NCBI RefSeq assembly: GCF_009208735.1
Contig: NZ_WFLJ01000002.1
Coordinates: 310,001 to 374,000 of the forward strand
Reading direction: 5' to 3'
DNA from: Janthinobacterium rivuli
GTDB taxonomy: Bacteria; Pseudomonadota; Gammaproteobacteria; Burkholderiales; Burkholderiaceae_D
DNA: 64,000 nt
Shown here: piece by piece, positions 43,237 through 52,417 of the stretch
Layout of the letters: every line of letters begins with the position of its first letter
Numbering within the stretch: position 1 is the first letter of the stretch
Position numbers and translations under genes: made by a program
The notes under the pieces: generated by a model
What the model was told of the DNA's origin: nothing
The model's database searches: none
Seen by the model: only the letters and a program-made list of their open reading frames with translations

Positions 43237-44478
43237 ATGAAAAACGAGACCCTGCCCCCCGCCTCTCCCCTTGCCGCCACGCGCCGCCGGCGCTGGCGCA
43301 CCCCCTTGCTGATCCTGGTCGTACTGGGCCTGGCCGGCGGCGGTTGGACGGTCATGCAATCGAAGCAGCAAGCGGCCAAGGCCGCCGAACTGCAGGCGAG
43401 CAAGAAGAAGGTGCAGGAAAAATCGCCCGTGCATGAGCTGGCGCAGGGCGACGTGGCCACCATCGATGCCCGCGCACTGAGCATCAGCCTGCCCCTGTCC
43501 GGTTCGCTGGCGCCCTTGACCCAGGCCACCATCAAGGCCAAGGTCTCCGGCGTGATTCAGGAAACGACCTTGCAGGAAGGCCAGTCAGTGGCCAATGGGC
43601 AAGTCCTCGTGCGCCTGGACGCGGCCGACCAGCGCGCCCGCCTGACGCAGCAGCAAGCCATGCTCGACGAAGCGCAGGCGCGATTGTCGATGGCCAGCAA
43701 GAATGAAGCGAACAGCCAGGCCCTGCTCAAGCAAAAATACATTTCGCAGACGGCTTACGACACGACGCAAAACTCGGTCGACCTGGCGCGCGCCAACGTC
43801 AAGTCCGCCGCCGCCATGCTCGACATCGCCCGCATCGCACTGGCCGACACGGTGATCCGCGCACCGATGGCCGGCATCGTCAGCAAGCGCCACCTGCAGG
43901 CCGGCGAAAAAGTCTCGCCCGACATGCCCGTCTACACCATCGTCAACCTGGCGCAGCTGACCCTGGAAGCGCCCGTGCCCAGCGCGGATATCCCCCGCAT
44001 CAAGCTGGGCCAGGACGTGCATTTCAAGGTCGACGGCTTCGGCGCGCGCGACTTCGCCGGCAAGGTCACGCGCATCAACCCCACCACCGAGAGCGGCTCG
44101 CGCGCCATGCTCGTCTACATCGCCGTCGACAATGGCGATGGCGCGCTGCGCGGCGGCATGTTCGCCAAGGGCAGCATCGTCACCGAGCGCTCGCCCGTGG
44201 CGCCGCTGGTGCCGCTGACGGCCGTGCGCAATGACAAGCAGGGGCCCGTCGTGTATGCGCTGGTGAACAACAAGGTGGTCGCCCAGCCCGTCACCTTGGG
44301 ACTGCGCAACGACGATGAAGGCTATGCGGAAGTCAAATCCGGCCTGGTGCCGGGCGCGAAAGTCATCATCGCCAAGCTCGATGGCGTCCAGCCGGGCCAC
44401 GGCGTGACCTTCGCCGCGCCAGCCACCTCCCCCACCGCGCCCGCCACACCGGCGGCCGTGCTGGCACGGAAGGATTAA
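43237..44478 (+). CDS. RND efflux periplasmic adaptor subunit
   Basis: A 413-residue membrane-fusion protein. An N-terminal membrane anchor (LLILVVLGLAGGGWTVM, about 25-42) is followed by the lipoyl/hairpin part (TIKAKVSGVIQETTLQEGQSV ... VIRAPMAGIVSKRHLQAGEKV), a coiled-coil hairpin (about 130-190) and beta-barrel domains (VPSADIPRIKLGQDVHF). It links the inner-membrane pump to an outer-membrane channel. The pump gene starts three bases after the stop codon, so they form one operon. Confidence 0.92.
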   Translation: MKNETLPPASPLAATRRRRWRTPLLILVVLGLAGGGWTVMQSKQQAAKAAELQASKKKVQEKSPVHELAQGDVATIDARALSISLPLSGSLAPLTQATIKAKVSGVIQETTLQEGQSVANGQVLVRLDAADQRARLTQQQAMLDEAQARLSMASKNEANSQALLKQKYISQTAYDTTQNSVDLARANVKSAAAMLDIARIALADTVIRAPMAGIVSKRHLQAGEKVSPDMPVYTIVNLAQLTLEAPVPSADIPRIKLGQDVHFKVDGFGARDFAGKVTRINPTTESGSRAMLVYIAVDNGDGALRGGMFAKGSIVTERSPVAPLVPLTAVRNDKQGPVVYALVNNKVVAQPVTLGLRNDDEGYAEVKSGLVPGAKVIIAKLDGVQPGHGVTFAAPATSPTAPATPAAVLARKD

Positions 44479-44481
44479 ATC

Positions 44482-47400
44482 ATGTGGATGACCAAAGTCA
44501 GTATTCAAAACCCCGTCTTCGCCACCATGGTCATGGTGGCGCTGGTGGTGCTGGGCATCTTCTCCTACCGCGGCCTGGGCGTGGAAAGCATGCCCAGCGT
44601 GCAGTTCCCGTTCGCCGCCATTGAAGTGAATTACCCGGGCGCCTCGCCCGAAGCGGTGGAAAACGACATCACGCGCCCCATCGAGGACGCCGTCAACACC
44701 GTCAGCGGCATCAAGACCATCCGCGCCAACTCGTGGGAAGGACGCGCCGGCGTCTACCTGGAATTCGAGCTGTCGACGAACATGGACAAGGCCATGCAGG
44801 ACTTGCGCGACAAGGTGGCCCTGGTGCGACCGCGCTTCCCGAAGGAAGCCAAGGACCCGTTCATCGCCCGTGCCGAGGGCGACAACGAGCGTCCCATCGC
44901 CACCATCGTGCTCACCTCCGCCGGGCATGACCTGCGCGCGCTGTCGACCATGACGGAACAGATCATCAGCAAGCGCTTCCAGGGCGTGGCCGGCGTCGGC
45001 CAAGTCAAGCTGCGCGGCCTGCGCGCGCGCCAGATCCTCATCAGCATGAAGCCGATCGAACTCAATGCCCAGGGCATCGGCGTCGATGAAGTGATCCGCG
45101 CCATCCAGGCGACGAATACCAATTTGCCGGCCGGCTCGATCAGCCATGGCGCGGCCGAGCAGCTGGTACGCGTGGAAGGCAAGATCAAGGATGCGCGCGA
45201 GTTCGGCAAGATCATCGTCGCGCGCCGCGCCGTCGGCCCCGTCTACCTGGACCAGGTGGCCACCGTGGTCGACGGCGAACAGGAAGAGCTGTCGATCTCG
45301 CGCATGAACGGCCAGCAAGCCGTGACCATGGAAATCACCAAGGTGCAGGATGCCAACGTGGTGGAAGTGGGCACCGGCATCCTGAAAGTGGCGGCCGACC
45401 TGCAAAAGACGCTGCCGCCCGATATCAAGCTGCGCGTGCTGGACGACGAATCGGAACGCGTGCAAAGCCAGCTCAATAACGTCAAGCGCACCATCATCGA
45501 AGGCGCCGTGCTGACCATGGTGATCGTCTTCCTGTTCCTGCACTCGTGGCGCTCGACCATCATCACGGGATTGACCTTGCCGATCTCCGTGCTGGCCAGC
45601 TTCATCGCCATGAAGGCCTTCGGCTTCACCCTGAACTTCCTCACCTTGATGGCGCTGTCGCTGTGCATCGGCCTGTTGATCGATGACGCCATCGTCGTGC
45701 GCGAAAACATCGTGCGCCACCTGGGCATGGGCAAGAACCATTACAAGGCGGCCAACGACGGCACCAATGAAATCGGCCTGGCCGTGATGGCCACGACGTT
45801 CGCCATCGTCGCCGTATTCGTGCCCGTCGCCTTCATGGACGGCATCATCGGCCGCTTCTTCCTGCAGTTCGGCATCACCGTGGCGGTGGCCGTCCTCGTC
45901 TCCCTGTTCGTCAGCTTCACGCTCGACCCCATGCTGTCGTCCGTCTGGCGCGACCCCGTCAAGGACCGCTTCAAGTACGCGCCCTGGCTGGGCCGCTTCA
46001 TGGCCTGGATCGAGACGGGCATCGACCGCCTGCACGTCTGGTATGGCAAGGTACTGAAAGTGGCCCTGCGCTGGCGCAAGACGACGCTGGCCACGGCCGT
46101 GGCGCTGTTCGCGGGCAGCCTGATGCTCGTGCCGATGATCGGCGGCGAGATGTTCCCGGAAACGGACCAGGGCTGGGTCAACCTGCGCTTCAAGACCCCC
46201 GTCGGCTCCAGCCTCGCCTACACGGATAGCAAAGTGCGCCAGATCGAAACGGCGCTGAAGGAATTCCCCGAGATCGACAGCCTGGTGGCCAACGTGGGCA
46301 CGCAGGATGGCCGCAACACGGCCGAGGTGAACCTGAAGCTGACGGACATCAAGACGCACAAACGCCGCTCGCAGCAGGAACTGGAAAAGCTGATCCGCGA
46401 ACGCCTGGCGCCGATCGCCGGCATCACCCTGTCGGTGGGCAACCGCCCCATCTTCATCGCCATCCTGGGCACGGATGAAGGCAAGCTCGATGCGGTGGCG
46501 CACCGCCTGATGGACAAGATGCGCACCATCAAAGGCCTGGCCGACATGGAATACAGCCAGGAAGGCGCCAATCCGTCGACCACCGTGAAGATCAACAACG
46601 AGCTGGCCAGCGACCTGGGTTTGTCTGTGCAGCAGATCGGCAATGCCCTGCGTCCGTTCGTGGCGGGCGACACGGTCAGCCACTGGCTGGCCAGCGACGG
46701 GCAAAACTACGACGTCAACGTGCAGCTGCCCAAATCGGGCCGCCAGAAGGTGGCCGACCTGGCCGACCTGTCGCTGGCGTCGAGCAAATTTGACGCGAAT
46801 GGCAAGCCGATCATGATTCCGCTGCGCCAGGTGGTCGACTTCGTGCCGTCGTCCAGCCCGCAAGTGCTGAAACGCCAGGCCTTGCAGCGCCGCGTCGCCA
46901 TCTATGCGGGCGTGCAGGGCCGGCCCGCCGGCGACGTCGACGCCGACGTGCAGAAAGCCATCAAGTCCATCGACCTGCCGCCCGGCGTGCGCTTCGACGT
47001 GGCCGGCAATGCGCAGCAGATGGCCGAGACCATGGGCGGCGCGATGATGGCGCTGGGGATCGCCGTGATCTTCATCTACCTGGTGCTGGCGTCGCAGTTC
47101 GGCAGCTTTTTGCAGCCGATCGCCATCATGGTGTCCTTGCCGCTGTCGCTGATCGGCGTGCTGGCCGCTCTCCTGATCACGGGCAGCACCCTGAACATCT
47201 TCTCCGTGATCGGCTTCATCATGCTGATGGGCCTCGTGACCAAGAATGCGATCTTGCTGGTCGACTTCACCAACCAGCGCCAGCGCGAAGGCCTGGGGCA
47301 GTTCGAGGCGCTGATGGAAGCGGGGCAAGTGCGGCTGCGCCCCATCCTGATGACGACCCTGGCGATGGTGTTCGGCATGCTGCCGATGGCCATCGGCATG

Positions 47401-47595
47401 GGCGACGGCGGCGAATCGCAGGCGCCGATGGGCCGCGCCGTCATCGGCGGCGTCATCACCTCGACCCTGTTGACCTTGGTGGTGGTGCCCGTCGCCTACA
47501 CCTATCTGGATAGCCTGGGCAAGCGCGCCGCCCGCTTCTTCGGTGGCGGCGAGCACGCCGAATCCGCCGACGGCGGCAAGGCGCACGCCCACTGA
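44482..47595 (+). CDS. RND efflux pump, HAE-1 (drug) type
   Basis: A 1037-residue proton-driven inner-membrane transporter. It has twelve membrane segments and two large periplasmic loops; the start [27 protein letters not shown] and the TM4 block [24 protein letters not shown] with paired Asp are typical of the hydrophobe/amphiphile exporter group. The C-terminus is His/Gly/Glu-rich. No outer-membrane factor follows, so it probably borrows a TolC-like protein from elsewhere. Substrates are unknown. Confidence 0.93.
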   Translation: MWMTKVSIQNPVFATMVMVALVVLGIFSYRGLGVESMPSVQFPFAAIEVNYPGASPEAVENDITRPIEDAVNTVSGIKTIRANSWEGRAGVYLEFELSTNMDKAMQDLRDKVALVRPRFPKEAKDPFIARAEGDNERPIATIVLTSAGHDLRALSTMTEQIISKRFQGVAGVGQVKLRGLRARQILISMKPIELNAQGIGVDEVIRAIQATNTNLPAGSISHGAAEQLVRVEGKIKDAREFGKIIVARRAVGPVYLDQVATVVDGEQEELSISRMNGQQAVTMEITKVQDANVVEVGTGILKVAADLQKTLPPDIKLRVLDDESERVQSQLNNVKRTIIEGAVLTMVIVFLFLHSWRSTIITGLTLPISVLASFIAMKAFGFTLNFLTLMALSLCIGLLIDDAIVVRENIVRHLGMGKNHYKAANDGTNEIGLAVMATTFAIVAVFVPVAFMDGIIGRFFLQFGITVAVAVLVSLFVSFTLDPMLSSVWRDPVKDRFKYAPWLGRFMAWIETGIDRLHVWYGKVLKVALRWRKTTLATAVALFAGSLMLVPMIGGEMFPETDQGWVNLRFKTPVGSSLAYTDSKVRQIETALKEFPEIDSLVANVGTQDGRNTAEVNLKLTDIKTHKRRSQQELEKLIRERLAPIAGITLSVGNRPIFIAILGTDEGKLDAVAHRLMDKMRTIKGLADMEYSQEGANPSTTVKINNELASDLGLSVQQIGNALRPFVAGDTVSHWLASDGQNYDVNVQLPKSGRQKVADLADLSLASSKFDANGKPIMIPLRQVVDFVPSSSPQVLKRQALQRRVAIYAGVQGRPAGDVDADVQKAIKSIDLPPGVRFDVAGNAQQMAETMGGAMMALGIAVIFIYLVLASQFGSFLQPIAIMVSLPLSLIGVLAALLITGSTLNIFSVIGFIMLMGLVTKNAILLVDFTNQRQREGLGQFEALMEAGQVRLRPILMTTLAMVFGMLPMAIGMGDGGESQAPMGRAVIGGVITSTLLTLVVVPVAYTYLDSLGKRAARFFGGGEHAESADGGKAHAH

Positions 47596-47614
47596 TCGAC
47601 CGGTCGCCTTCACC

Positions 47615-47634
47615 GTCCCCGCATTGGCGGGGAC
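47615..47634. terminator. Hairpin after the RND operon, possible terminator
   Basis: GTCCCCGC and GCGGGGAC form a perfect eight-base stem around ATTG, 20 bp after the pump stop codon. There is no T-run, so termination would need Rho, or the element is an extragenic palindrome. Confidence 0.45.
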
Positions 47635-47954
47635 GACGCGGCGGCTTCCTGAAGAGAGCTTCAGTTGACCAAAGCAGCCCCACTGACTAGACTGTCGCCG
47701 TTATCAATGATATGGAGTGACTCGTGGGTGCTTGTTCCAGTGACAGTAGTCGATTGACCATCGGCGATCGGCCTTAGGCAAGACGCGCGCATTCCGCCCG
47801 CCCTGCCCTCGGCAAGGTGTGGCTTTACCAGCGGCGATGTCCATTCGCCGCCACTTCCCTCCTCATCGTTCCACCGTGATCGTCTGCTGCCCCCTTGCGG
47901 GCGGATTGTCTTCGCCCTCGCACTCGCCTGTTCCTCCCCAGCCGGGAGAAACTG
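47635..47954 (+). promoter_or_regulatory. Structured upstream region of the mgtC-like gene
   Basis: This 320-bp stretch has no gene. A long-range stem closes 47685-47751 (GACT/AGTC and CTGTC/GACAG with a three-against-one bulge). A second perfect hairpin is at 47831-47851 (GCGGCGA/TCGCCGC around TGTCCAT), with a competing GTGGC/GCCAC pairing around it. MgtC genes are often controlled by leader RNAs, so an RNA switch is possible; I could not match it to the M-box or yybP-ykoY consensus. Confidence 0.4.
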
Positions 47955-48677
47955 ATGGTGGTATTTGACTTTGCGCTGCGCGTTGCCGCGGCATTGACCC
48001 TGGGCGCCATGATCGGCGCCGAACGCCAGCTGCGCCAACGCATGGCGGGCCTGCGCACGAACGCGCTGGTGTCCGTCGGCGCCTCGCTGTTCGTGATGGT
48101 CTCCGTGCTCGAAGGCGACAGCGCCGGCCATATGCGCATCGCCGCGCAGGTGGTGTCGGGCATCGGCTTTCTGGGCGCCGGCGTCATCATGCGCGAAGGC
48201 ATGACGGTGCGCGGCCTGAACACGGCCGCCACCCTGTGGTGCTCGGCCGCCATCGGCATCCTGTGCGGCCTCGGTTTTGCGCTGGAAGCGGCCATCGGCA
48301 CGGGATTTGTCCTGGTGGCCAACCTCGTGCTGCGTCATCTGGCGCAGCGCATCAACGCGCATGGCAGCGAAGCGGGCATCGAGACGGAAAGCATCTACCG
48401 CGTGACGGCCGTGTGCGAGGCGGAGCAGGAAGTCCAGGTGCGCAAGCTGATGCTGCGCTTGATCAGCGGCATGCCGGCGCTGATGCTGCAATCCTTGCAC
48501 AGCGAGGATGCGGCGCAGGCCGGGCGCATCGAAGTGCGGGCCGACCTGCTCACGCCCTTGTCCAGCCTGGGATTGCTGGAGCAGATCGTCAGCCAGGTCA
48601 GCCTGGAAGGCAGCGTCTCGGCCGTGCGCTGGGCGCTGGTCAACAACGCGGAATTTGTCGCCGAGCGGGGAGTGTGA
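47955..48677 (+). CDS. MgtC/SapB-family membrane protein
   Basis: A 240-residue protein. Residues 1-135 hold four or five membrane segments with the family blocks ALTLGAMIGAERQLRQRMAGLRTNALVSVGA, GIGFLGAGVIMREG and VRGLNTAATLW. The C-terminal part (about 150-235) is an ACT-like domain (YRVTAVCEAEQEVQVRKLMLRLI). MgtC proteins help growth at low Mg2+ and inside phagocytes, partly by acting on ATP synthase. The ATG at 47955 has a Shine-Dalgarno (GGGAGAA). Its stop codon shares a base with the start of the next gene. Confidence 0.9.
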   Translation: MVVFDFALRVAAALTLGAMIGAERQLRQRMAGLRTNALVSVGASLFVMVSVLEGDSAGHMRIAAQVVSGIGFLGAGVIMREGMTVRGLNTAATLWCSAAIGILCGLGFALEAAIGTGFVLVANLVLRHLAQRINAHGSEAGIETESIYRVTAVCEAEQEVQVRKLMLRLISGMPALMLQSLHSEDAAQAGRIEVRADLLTPLSSLGLLEQIVSQVSLEGSVSAVRWALVNNAEFVAERGV

Positions 48678-48988
48678 TGATGAAAAAATTCCTCCATTGG
48701 TTTGCCCGGCGCGGCCCTGTCGTGGCCACCTACCGCCTGACCGTCACCTGCCCCGCGGCGCAAGCGGACCACGTCGCGCGCCTGCTGCTGGCCGAACTCA
48801 AGGGCGCGGGCCTGGCGCCGTCGCAGATGCTGCGCAGCTGGGATGCGGCACGGCAGGTGGTGCGCCTGATCGCCACGGTGCTGTGCCAGGCCGTGCAGCG
48901 CGCCGTGCTGGTGCGCTTCGTCAACCGCGCGGGCGCCTGGCCGCAAGTGCGGCAAGTGCGCTGGGAAGGCGTGGCGCCTTCAGCTTGA
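48677..48988 (+). CDS. Small ACT-like partner protein of MgtC
   Basis: A 103-residue soluble protein: MMKKFLHWFARRG, then TYRLTVTCPAAQADHVARLLLAELKGAGLAPSQMLRSW and a strand-helix-strand end (RAVLVRFVNRAGAWPQVRQVRWEGV). The beta-alpha-beta pattern looks like the ACT-like tail of MgtC itself. A TGATG junction makes its translation depend on the mgtC stop codon. I know no characterised homologue. The 3' end overlaps the sensor-kinase gene of the other strand by nine bases. Confidence 0.7.
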   Translation: MMKKFLHWFARRGPVVATYRLTVTCPAAQADHVARLLLAELKGAGLAPSQMLRSWDAARQVVRLIATVLCQAVQRAVLVRFVNRAGAWPQVRQVRWEGVAPSA

Positions 48989-50380
48989 GGCGGGCAGGCG
49001 CAGCAGGAACAGGGCGCCGCCTTGCGGGCGGTTCTGCGCCTCGATACTGCCGCCGTACGCGTGCACGATGGCTTGCGACAGGGCCAGGCCCAGGCCGAAG
49101 CCGGGCGCCTCGCCCGCGCGCGCCTGGGCGCCCCGGTAAAAACGCTCGAACAGGTGCGGCAAGTCTTCCACGCCGATGCCCGGTCCCGCGTCGGCCACGC
49201 CCACCAGCGCATGCCCGCCCTCGCGCGCCACGTGCACCGTGATGCTGCTGCCGGGCGGCGAAAACTTCACGGCGTTATCGAGCAGATTGGCCAGCACCAG
49301 GTCCACCGGGCCGGCCGCCACGCGCGCCTGCACGTCCACGCCGGCATCGAAGACGATGCGGATGCCGCGCTGCGCCGCCGCCTTTTCCAGGCGCTGCGCG
49401 GCCGCCCGCACGAGCGGATTGAGCGCGATGGTTTCCACGGCATTGCGCTCCTGGCCCACGTCCAGGCGCGTGAGCATCAACAGCTCTTCCACCAGGGTCG
49501 TCAGGCGCTGCACTTCATCGAGGCAGGAGGCCAGCGCGTCGACATACTCGGGCGCTTCGCGCGGGCGGCGCAGGGTGATTTCAATTTCCGTGCGCAGGCG
49601 CGACAGGGGCGAGCGCAATTCATGCGAGGCGTCGGCCGTGAAACGCCGCTGCGCATCGTAGCCGTGTTCCAGGCGGTCCAGCATGGCGTTCAGGGTATCG
49701 ACCAGGCGGCCGATCTCGTCCTGCGTGCCGGGATGGGGCAGACGCTGGTGCAGACTGGCTTCGCCGATCGAATGCGCCTGATCGACCACGTCGTCGATGG
49801 CGCCCAGCACCCGACGCGTGAGCATTTCGCCGGCCAGCCCCACGGCCGCCAGCAAGGCCAGCGCCATGGCGCCAAACAGCACGGTGGCCGCGGCCAGCAC
49901 GTGGTTGGTGTCGTCGAGCGAACCGGCCACCTGCACCGCCAGGCGCGCGCCGGACGATGGGACGGGAATCGAGACCATGCGCAGCGGCTCGTCGCCAAAC
50001 TTCGGCAAGGTTTCGAAGACGGTCTCGCCGGCCGCCAGGCGCGCCTGCAGCGCGGGCGGCGCCGGCAGCTGCGCCGCCTCCAGGTTGCGGCTGCGCGCCA
50101 GCACGCGGCCTTCGCCATCGATGATCTGCACCAGGCGGTCAAGCCGCGTCAATGACGGCGGCGCCAGGCCCGGCGCCACCTCGTGCACCTGCACGGGCTG
50201 GCGCGGCGCGGCCGGCAGCATGGCCATTTCCGTTTCGGCCAGCGCCAGCAGGGCCGCATCGAGCTGGCCATGCACGGCGCGCGACAGGCCCCAGTAGCCG
50301 GCCAGCGCCGTGCAGGCGACGATGGCGAGGATGACGGCCAGGTGCACCAGCAGCAAGCGCTTGCGAAAGCTAGCCACCAT
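48980..50380 (-). CDS. Two-component sensor histidine kinase (metal-response type)
   Basis: A 466-residue membrane kinase. Membrane segments are at about 8-28 and 157-178, enclosing a periplasmic sensor of about 130 residues; a HAMP domain follows. HisKA has the phospho-His in DASHELRSPLSRLRTEIEI, and the ATPase part has DLVLANLLDNAVKFSP (N box), DAGPGIGVEDL (G1) and GFGLGLALSQAIV (G2). It overlaps the response-regulator gene by eleven bases and faces a metal-type RND operon, as in Cop/Cus/Czc systems; the inducing metal cannot be read. Confidence 0.92.
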   Translation of the reverse strand: MVASFRKRLLLVHLAVILAIVACTALAGYWGLSRAVHGQLDAALLALAETEMAMLPAAPRQPVQVHEVAPGLAPPSLTRLDRLVQIIDGEGRVLARSRNLEAAQLPAPPALQARLAAGETVFETLPKFGDEPLRMVSIPVPSSGARLAVQVAGSLDDTNHVLAAATVLFGAMALALLAAVGLAGEMLTRRVLGAIDDVVDQAHSIGEASLHQRLPHPGTQDEIGRLVDTLNAMLDRLEHGYDAQRRFTADASHELRSPLSRLRTEIEITLRRPREAPEYVDALASCLDEVQRLTTLVEELLMLTRLDVGQERNAVETIALNPLVRAAAQRLEKAAAQRGIRIVFDAGVDVQARVAAGPVDLVLANLLDNAVKFSPPGSSITVHVAREGGHALVGVADAGPGIGVEDLPHLFERFYRGAQARAGEAPGFGLGLALSQAIVHAYGGSIEAQNRPQGGALFLLRLPASS

Positions 50381-51050
50381 TGTTTTCCGCCAGGCGGAAA
50401 CCGCGTCCGCGCACCGTGTGTATCAAGGGCGGCAAGCCCGGCGCATCGACTTTTCCCCGCAGATTGCGCACGTGGACATCGATCAGATTGTCGATGCCGA
50501 TCAGGTCCGCCTGCCAGATCTGCTCGGCCAGGCGCGCGCGGCTGACCACCTCGCCCGCCTGGCGCAGCAGGATCAATAAAATCGCATACTCCTTGGGTGT
50601 CAGCACCAGCGGCGCGCCGGCCCGCGTCGCCTGGTGGCTTACGGGATCGAGCGTCAGGTCGGCCAGCGCCAGCACCAGCGGGCGGCTGATGTCGGAGCGG
50701 CGCAGCAAGGCGCGGATGCGCGCCAGCAGCTCCTCGAATTCGAACGGTTTGGTCAGGTAATCGTCGGCGCCCGTGTTCAGGCCCGCCACCCGGTCGGCCG
50801 TGGCGTCGCGCGCCGTGAGCATCAGCACGGGCGTCTGGATGCCGCGCGCGCGCAAGTCGCGGCAAAAGTCGATGCCCTGCTTGCCCGGCAACATCCAGTC
50901 CAGCACGATCGCGTCGTAATCGACGGCGTAGCTTTCGTCCTCGCCCTCTTCCGCGCTGTGCGCCACGTCGACGACAAAGCCTTCTTCCTGCAAGCCACGC
51001 GCCAGCAGGCGCGCCGCCTTGCGGTCGTCTTCCACCAGGAGGATTCTCAT
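50370..51050 (-). CDS. OmpR-family response regulator
   Basis: A 226-residue regulator. The receiver has the acidic pair in LLVEDD, the phosphorylatable Asp in DAIVLDWMLPGKQG, Thr in MLTARD and Lys in LTKPFEFEEL. The winged helix (about 130-220) has LTPKEYAILLILLRQAGEVVSR and the end VHVRNLRGKVD...VRGRGFRL. The ATG at 51050 directly precedes RILLVEDD. It diverges from the adaptor gene of the metal RND operon, with an inverted repeat between them that may be its binding site. Confidence 0.94.
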   Translation of the reverse strand: MRILLVEDDRKAARLLARGLQEEGFVVDVAHSAEEGEDESYAVDYDAIVLDWMLPGKQGIDFCRDLRARGIQTPVLMLTARDATADRVAGLNTGADDYLTKPFEFEELLARIRALLRRSDISRPLVLALADLTLDPVSHQATRAGAPLVLTPKEYAILLILLRQAGEVVSRARLAEQIWQADLIGIDNLIDVHVRNLRGKVDAPGLPPLIHTVRGRGFRLAENNGG

Positions 51051-51120
51051 GCCTGCCTTTCGCATTGCGCCGTGTTCTTCATGGTGCCATTTTACCGCGC
51101 AGCACCGCGCGCGCACCGAA

Positions 51121-51160
51121 CCTGAAGAATGATTCAGGCGTTCTTGGGTGCTTCTTCAGG
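51121..51160. promoter_or_regulatory. Inverted repeat between response regulator and metal RND operon
   Basis: CCTGAAGAA (51121-51129) and TTCTTCAGG (51152-51160) are perfect nine-base inverted arms 22 bp apart; a second dyad CTGAA-N6-TTCAG (51122-51137) is nested in the left part. The position in the divergent promoter region suits an OmpR-type regulator. Confidence 0.5.
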
Positions 51161-51292
51161 ACGGCATTGCTATGCTTTCCCGGCGCTGCAGTGAGCCTAT
51201 TCGTAACACGCTGCCCGCGCCCCCTTCTGACCGCCCGCCTGGGCACGGCATCCACGCATGCCCCCTCACCATCAATAACAAGGAAACACGGG

Positions 51293-52417
51293 ATGAACAC
51301 GACCACCCGCAACGCCCTGGGCGCCAGCTGCGCCTTCGCTCTCGCCTGCTCGGCCCTGGCCGGCTGCGCCAAGCCGACGCCAGCGGCCACCCCGCCCGCC
51401 CAAGCGACGCATCTGGACGACGGCAGCATCGCCGTCGACAAGCTGTCGCCGCTGCGCCAGCGCCTGCGGATCGCCGCCGTGCAGGAACAGGACATCGCCA
51501 CGCAGACGGAAGCGCCGGGCAGCATCGAGGCCATGCCGGAAAAACTGGTGAAGATCACGCCGCCCCTGGCCGGGCGCATCACGCGCTTGCAGCGCGCGCT
51601 GGGCGACAGCGTGAAGGCGGGCGATCCGCTGTTCACGCTCGATTCCGCGGAACTGAGCGCCGCCTACGCGGACGACAGCAAGGCGAAATCCGTCCTGCTG
51701 CAGGCGCGCCAGGAACTGGAACGCCAGAGAACCCTGTTCGAGGCGGACATCGCCGCGCGCAAGGAGTACGAGGCGGCCCAGGCAGCCTTTGCGCAGGCCG
51801 GCAGCGACGCCCGGGCCAGCGCCGACAAGCTGGCCCAGTACGGCGCCGACGCGCGCGGTTCGCGCCGCGACTACGTCTTGCGCTCGCCGATCGCCGGCAC
51901 CGTGATCGCCATGGAAGGCGCCCAGGGCGGCTACTGGAACGATATCAACGCGCCCGTCATGACGGTGGCCGACCTGTCCACCGTGTGGCTGTCGGCCAAC
52001 GTGGCAGAAAGGGACCTGGCGCAGGTGGCGGTGGGACAAAAGACGCGCATCGCCGTCGACGCCTGGCCCGGAAAAAACTTCGAAGGCAAGGTCGCGTACG
52101 TGGGCGCCGTGCTCGATCCCGAGACGCGTACGGTGAAGGTACGCGTGGCCATCGACAACCGCGCCGGCGCCTTCAAGCCCGGCATGTTCGCCCACGCGGG
52201 ATTCGCCGGCGCGCCCCGCCGCGCCCTCCTCGTGCCCGCGTCCGCCGTGCTGCAAAGCGGGCCATCGACGCGCGTGATGGTCGAGCGCAGCGCGCTGGTG
52301 TTCACGCCGCGCATGGTGGAAGTGGGCGCCAGCCATGGAGACCAGGTGGAAATCGTCTCGGGCTTGCGCGCGGGCGAACGCATCGTCGTCAAGGAAGGAG
52401 TGCTGCTCAATGATTGA
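51293..52417 (+). CDS. Metal-type RND efflux adaptor (CzcB/CusB-like lipoprotein)
   Basis: A 374-residue membrane-fusion lipoprotein. The lipobox LAGC (about 20-23) gives a lipid-modified Cys, and the export signal precedes it. The hairpin part (RQELERQRTLFEADIAARKEYEAAQAAF) splits the lipoyl domain; VLRSPIAGTVIAMEGAQGGY and VAERDLAQVAVGQKTRIAVDAWPGK follow. No His/Met-rich metal tail is visible. The ATG at 51293 follows AGGAAACACGGG. Its stop overlaps the pump start by eight bases. Confidence 0.9.
   Translation: MNTTTRNALGASCAFALACSALAGCAKPTPAATPPAQATHLDDGSIAVDKLSPLRQRLRIAAVQEQDIATQTEAPGSIEAMPEKLVKITPPLAGRITRLQRALGDSVKAGDPLFTLDSAELSAAYADDSKAKSVLLQARQELERQRTLFEADIAARKEYEAAQAAFAQAGSDARASADKLAQYGADARGSRRDYVLRSPIAGTVIAMEGAQGGYWNDINAPVMTVADLSTVWLSANVAERDLAQVAVGQKTRIAVDAWPGKNFEGKVAYVGAVLDPETRTVKVRVAIDNRAGAFKPGMFAHAGFAGAPRRALLVPASAVLQSGPSTRVMVERSALVFTPRMVEVGASHGDQVEIVSGLRAGERIVVKEGVLLND

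Noticed and set aside
43585..47613. A 1342-codon open frame antisense to the RND adaptor and pump.
   Set aside because: Its composition (His, Gln, Asp, Gly, Arg) is the mirror of GC-rich third positions in the real genes; it has no family features and the sense strand encodes intact efflux proteins.
47635..47954. An M-box (Mg2+) riboswitch before mgtC.
   Set aside because: The conserved M-box blocks are not visible; only generic stems can be claimed.
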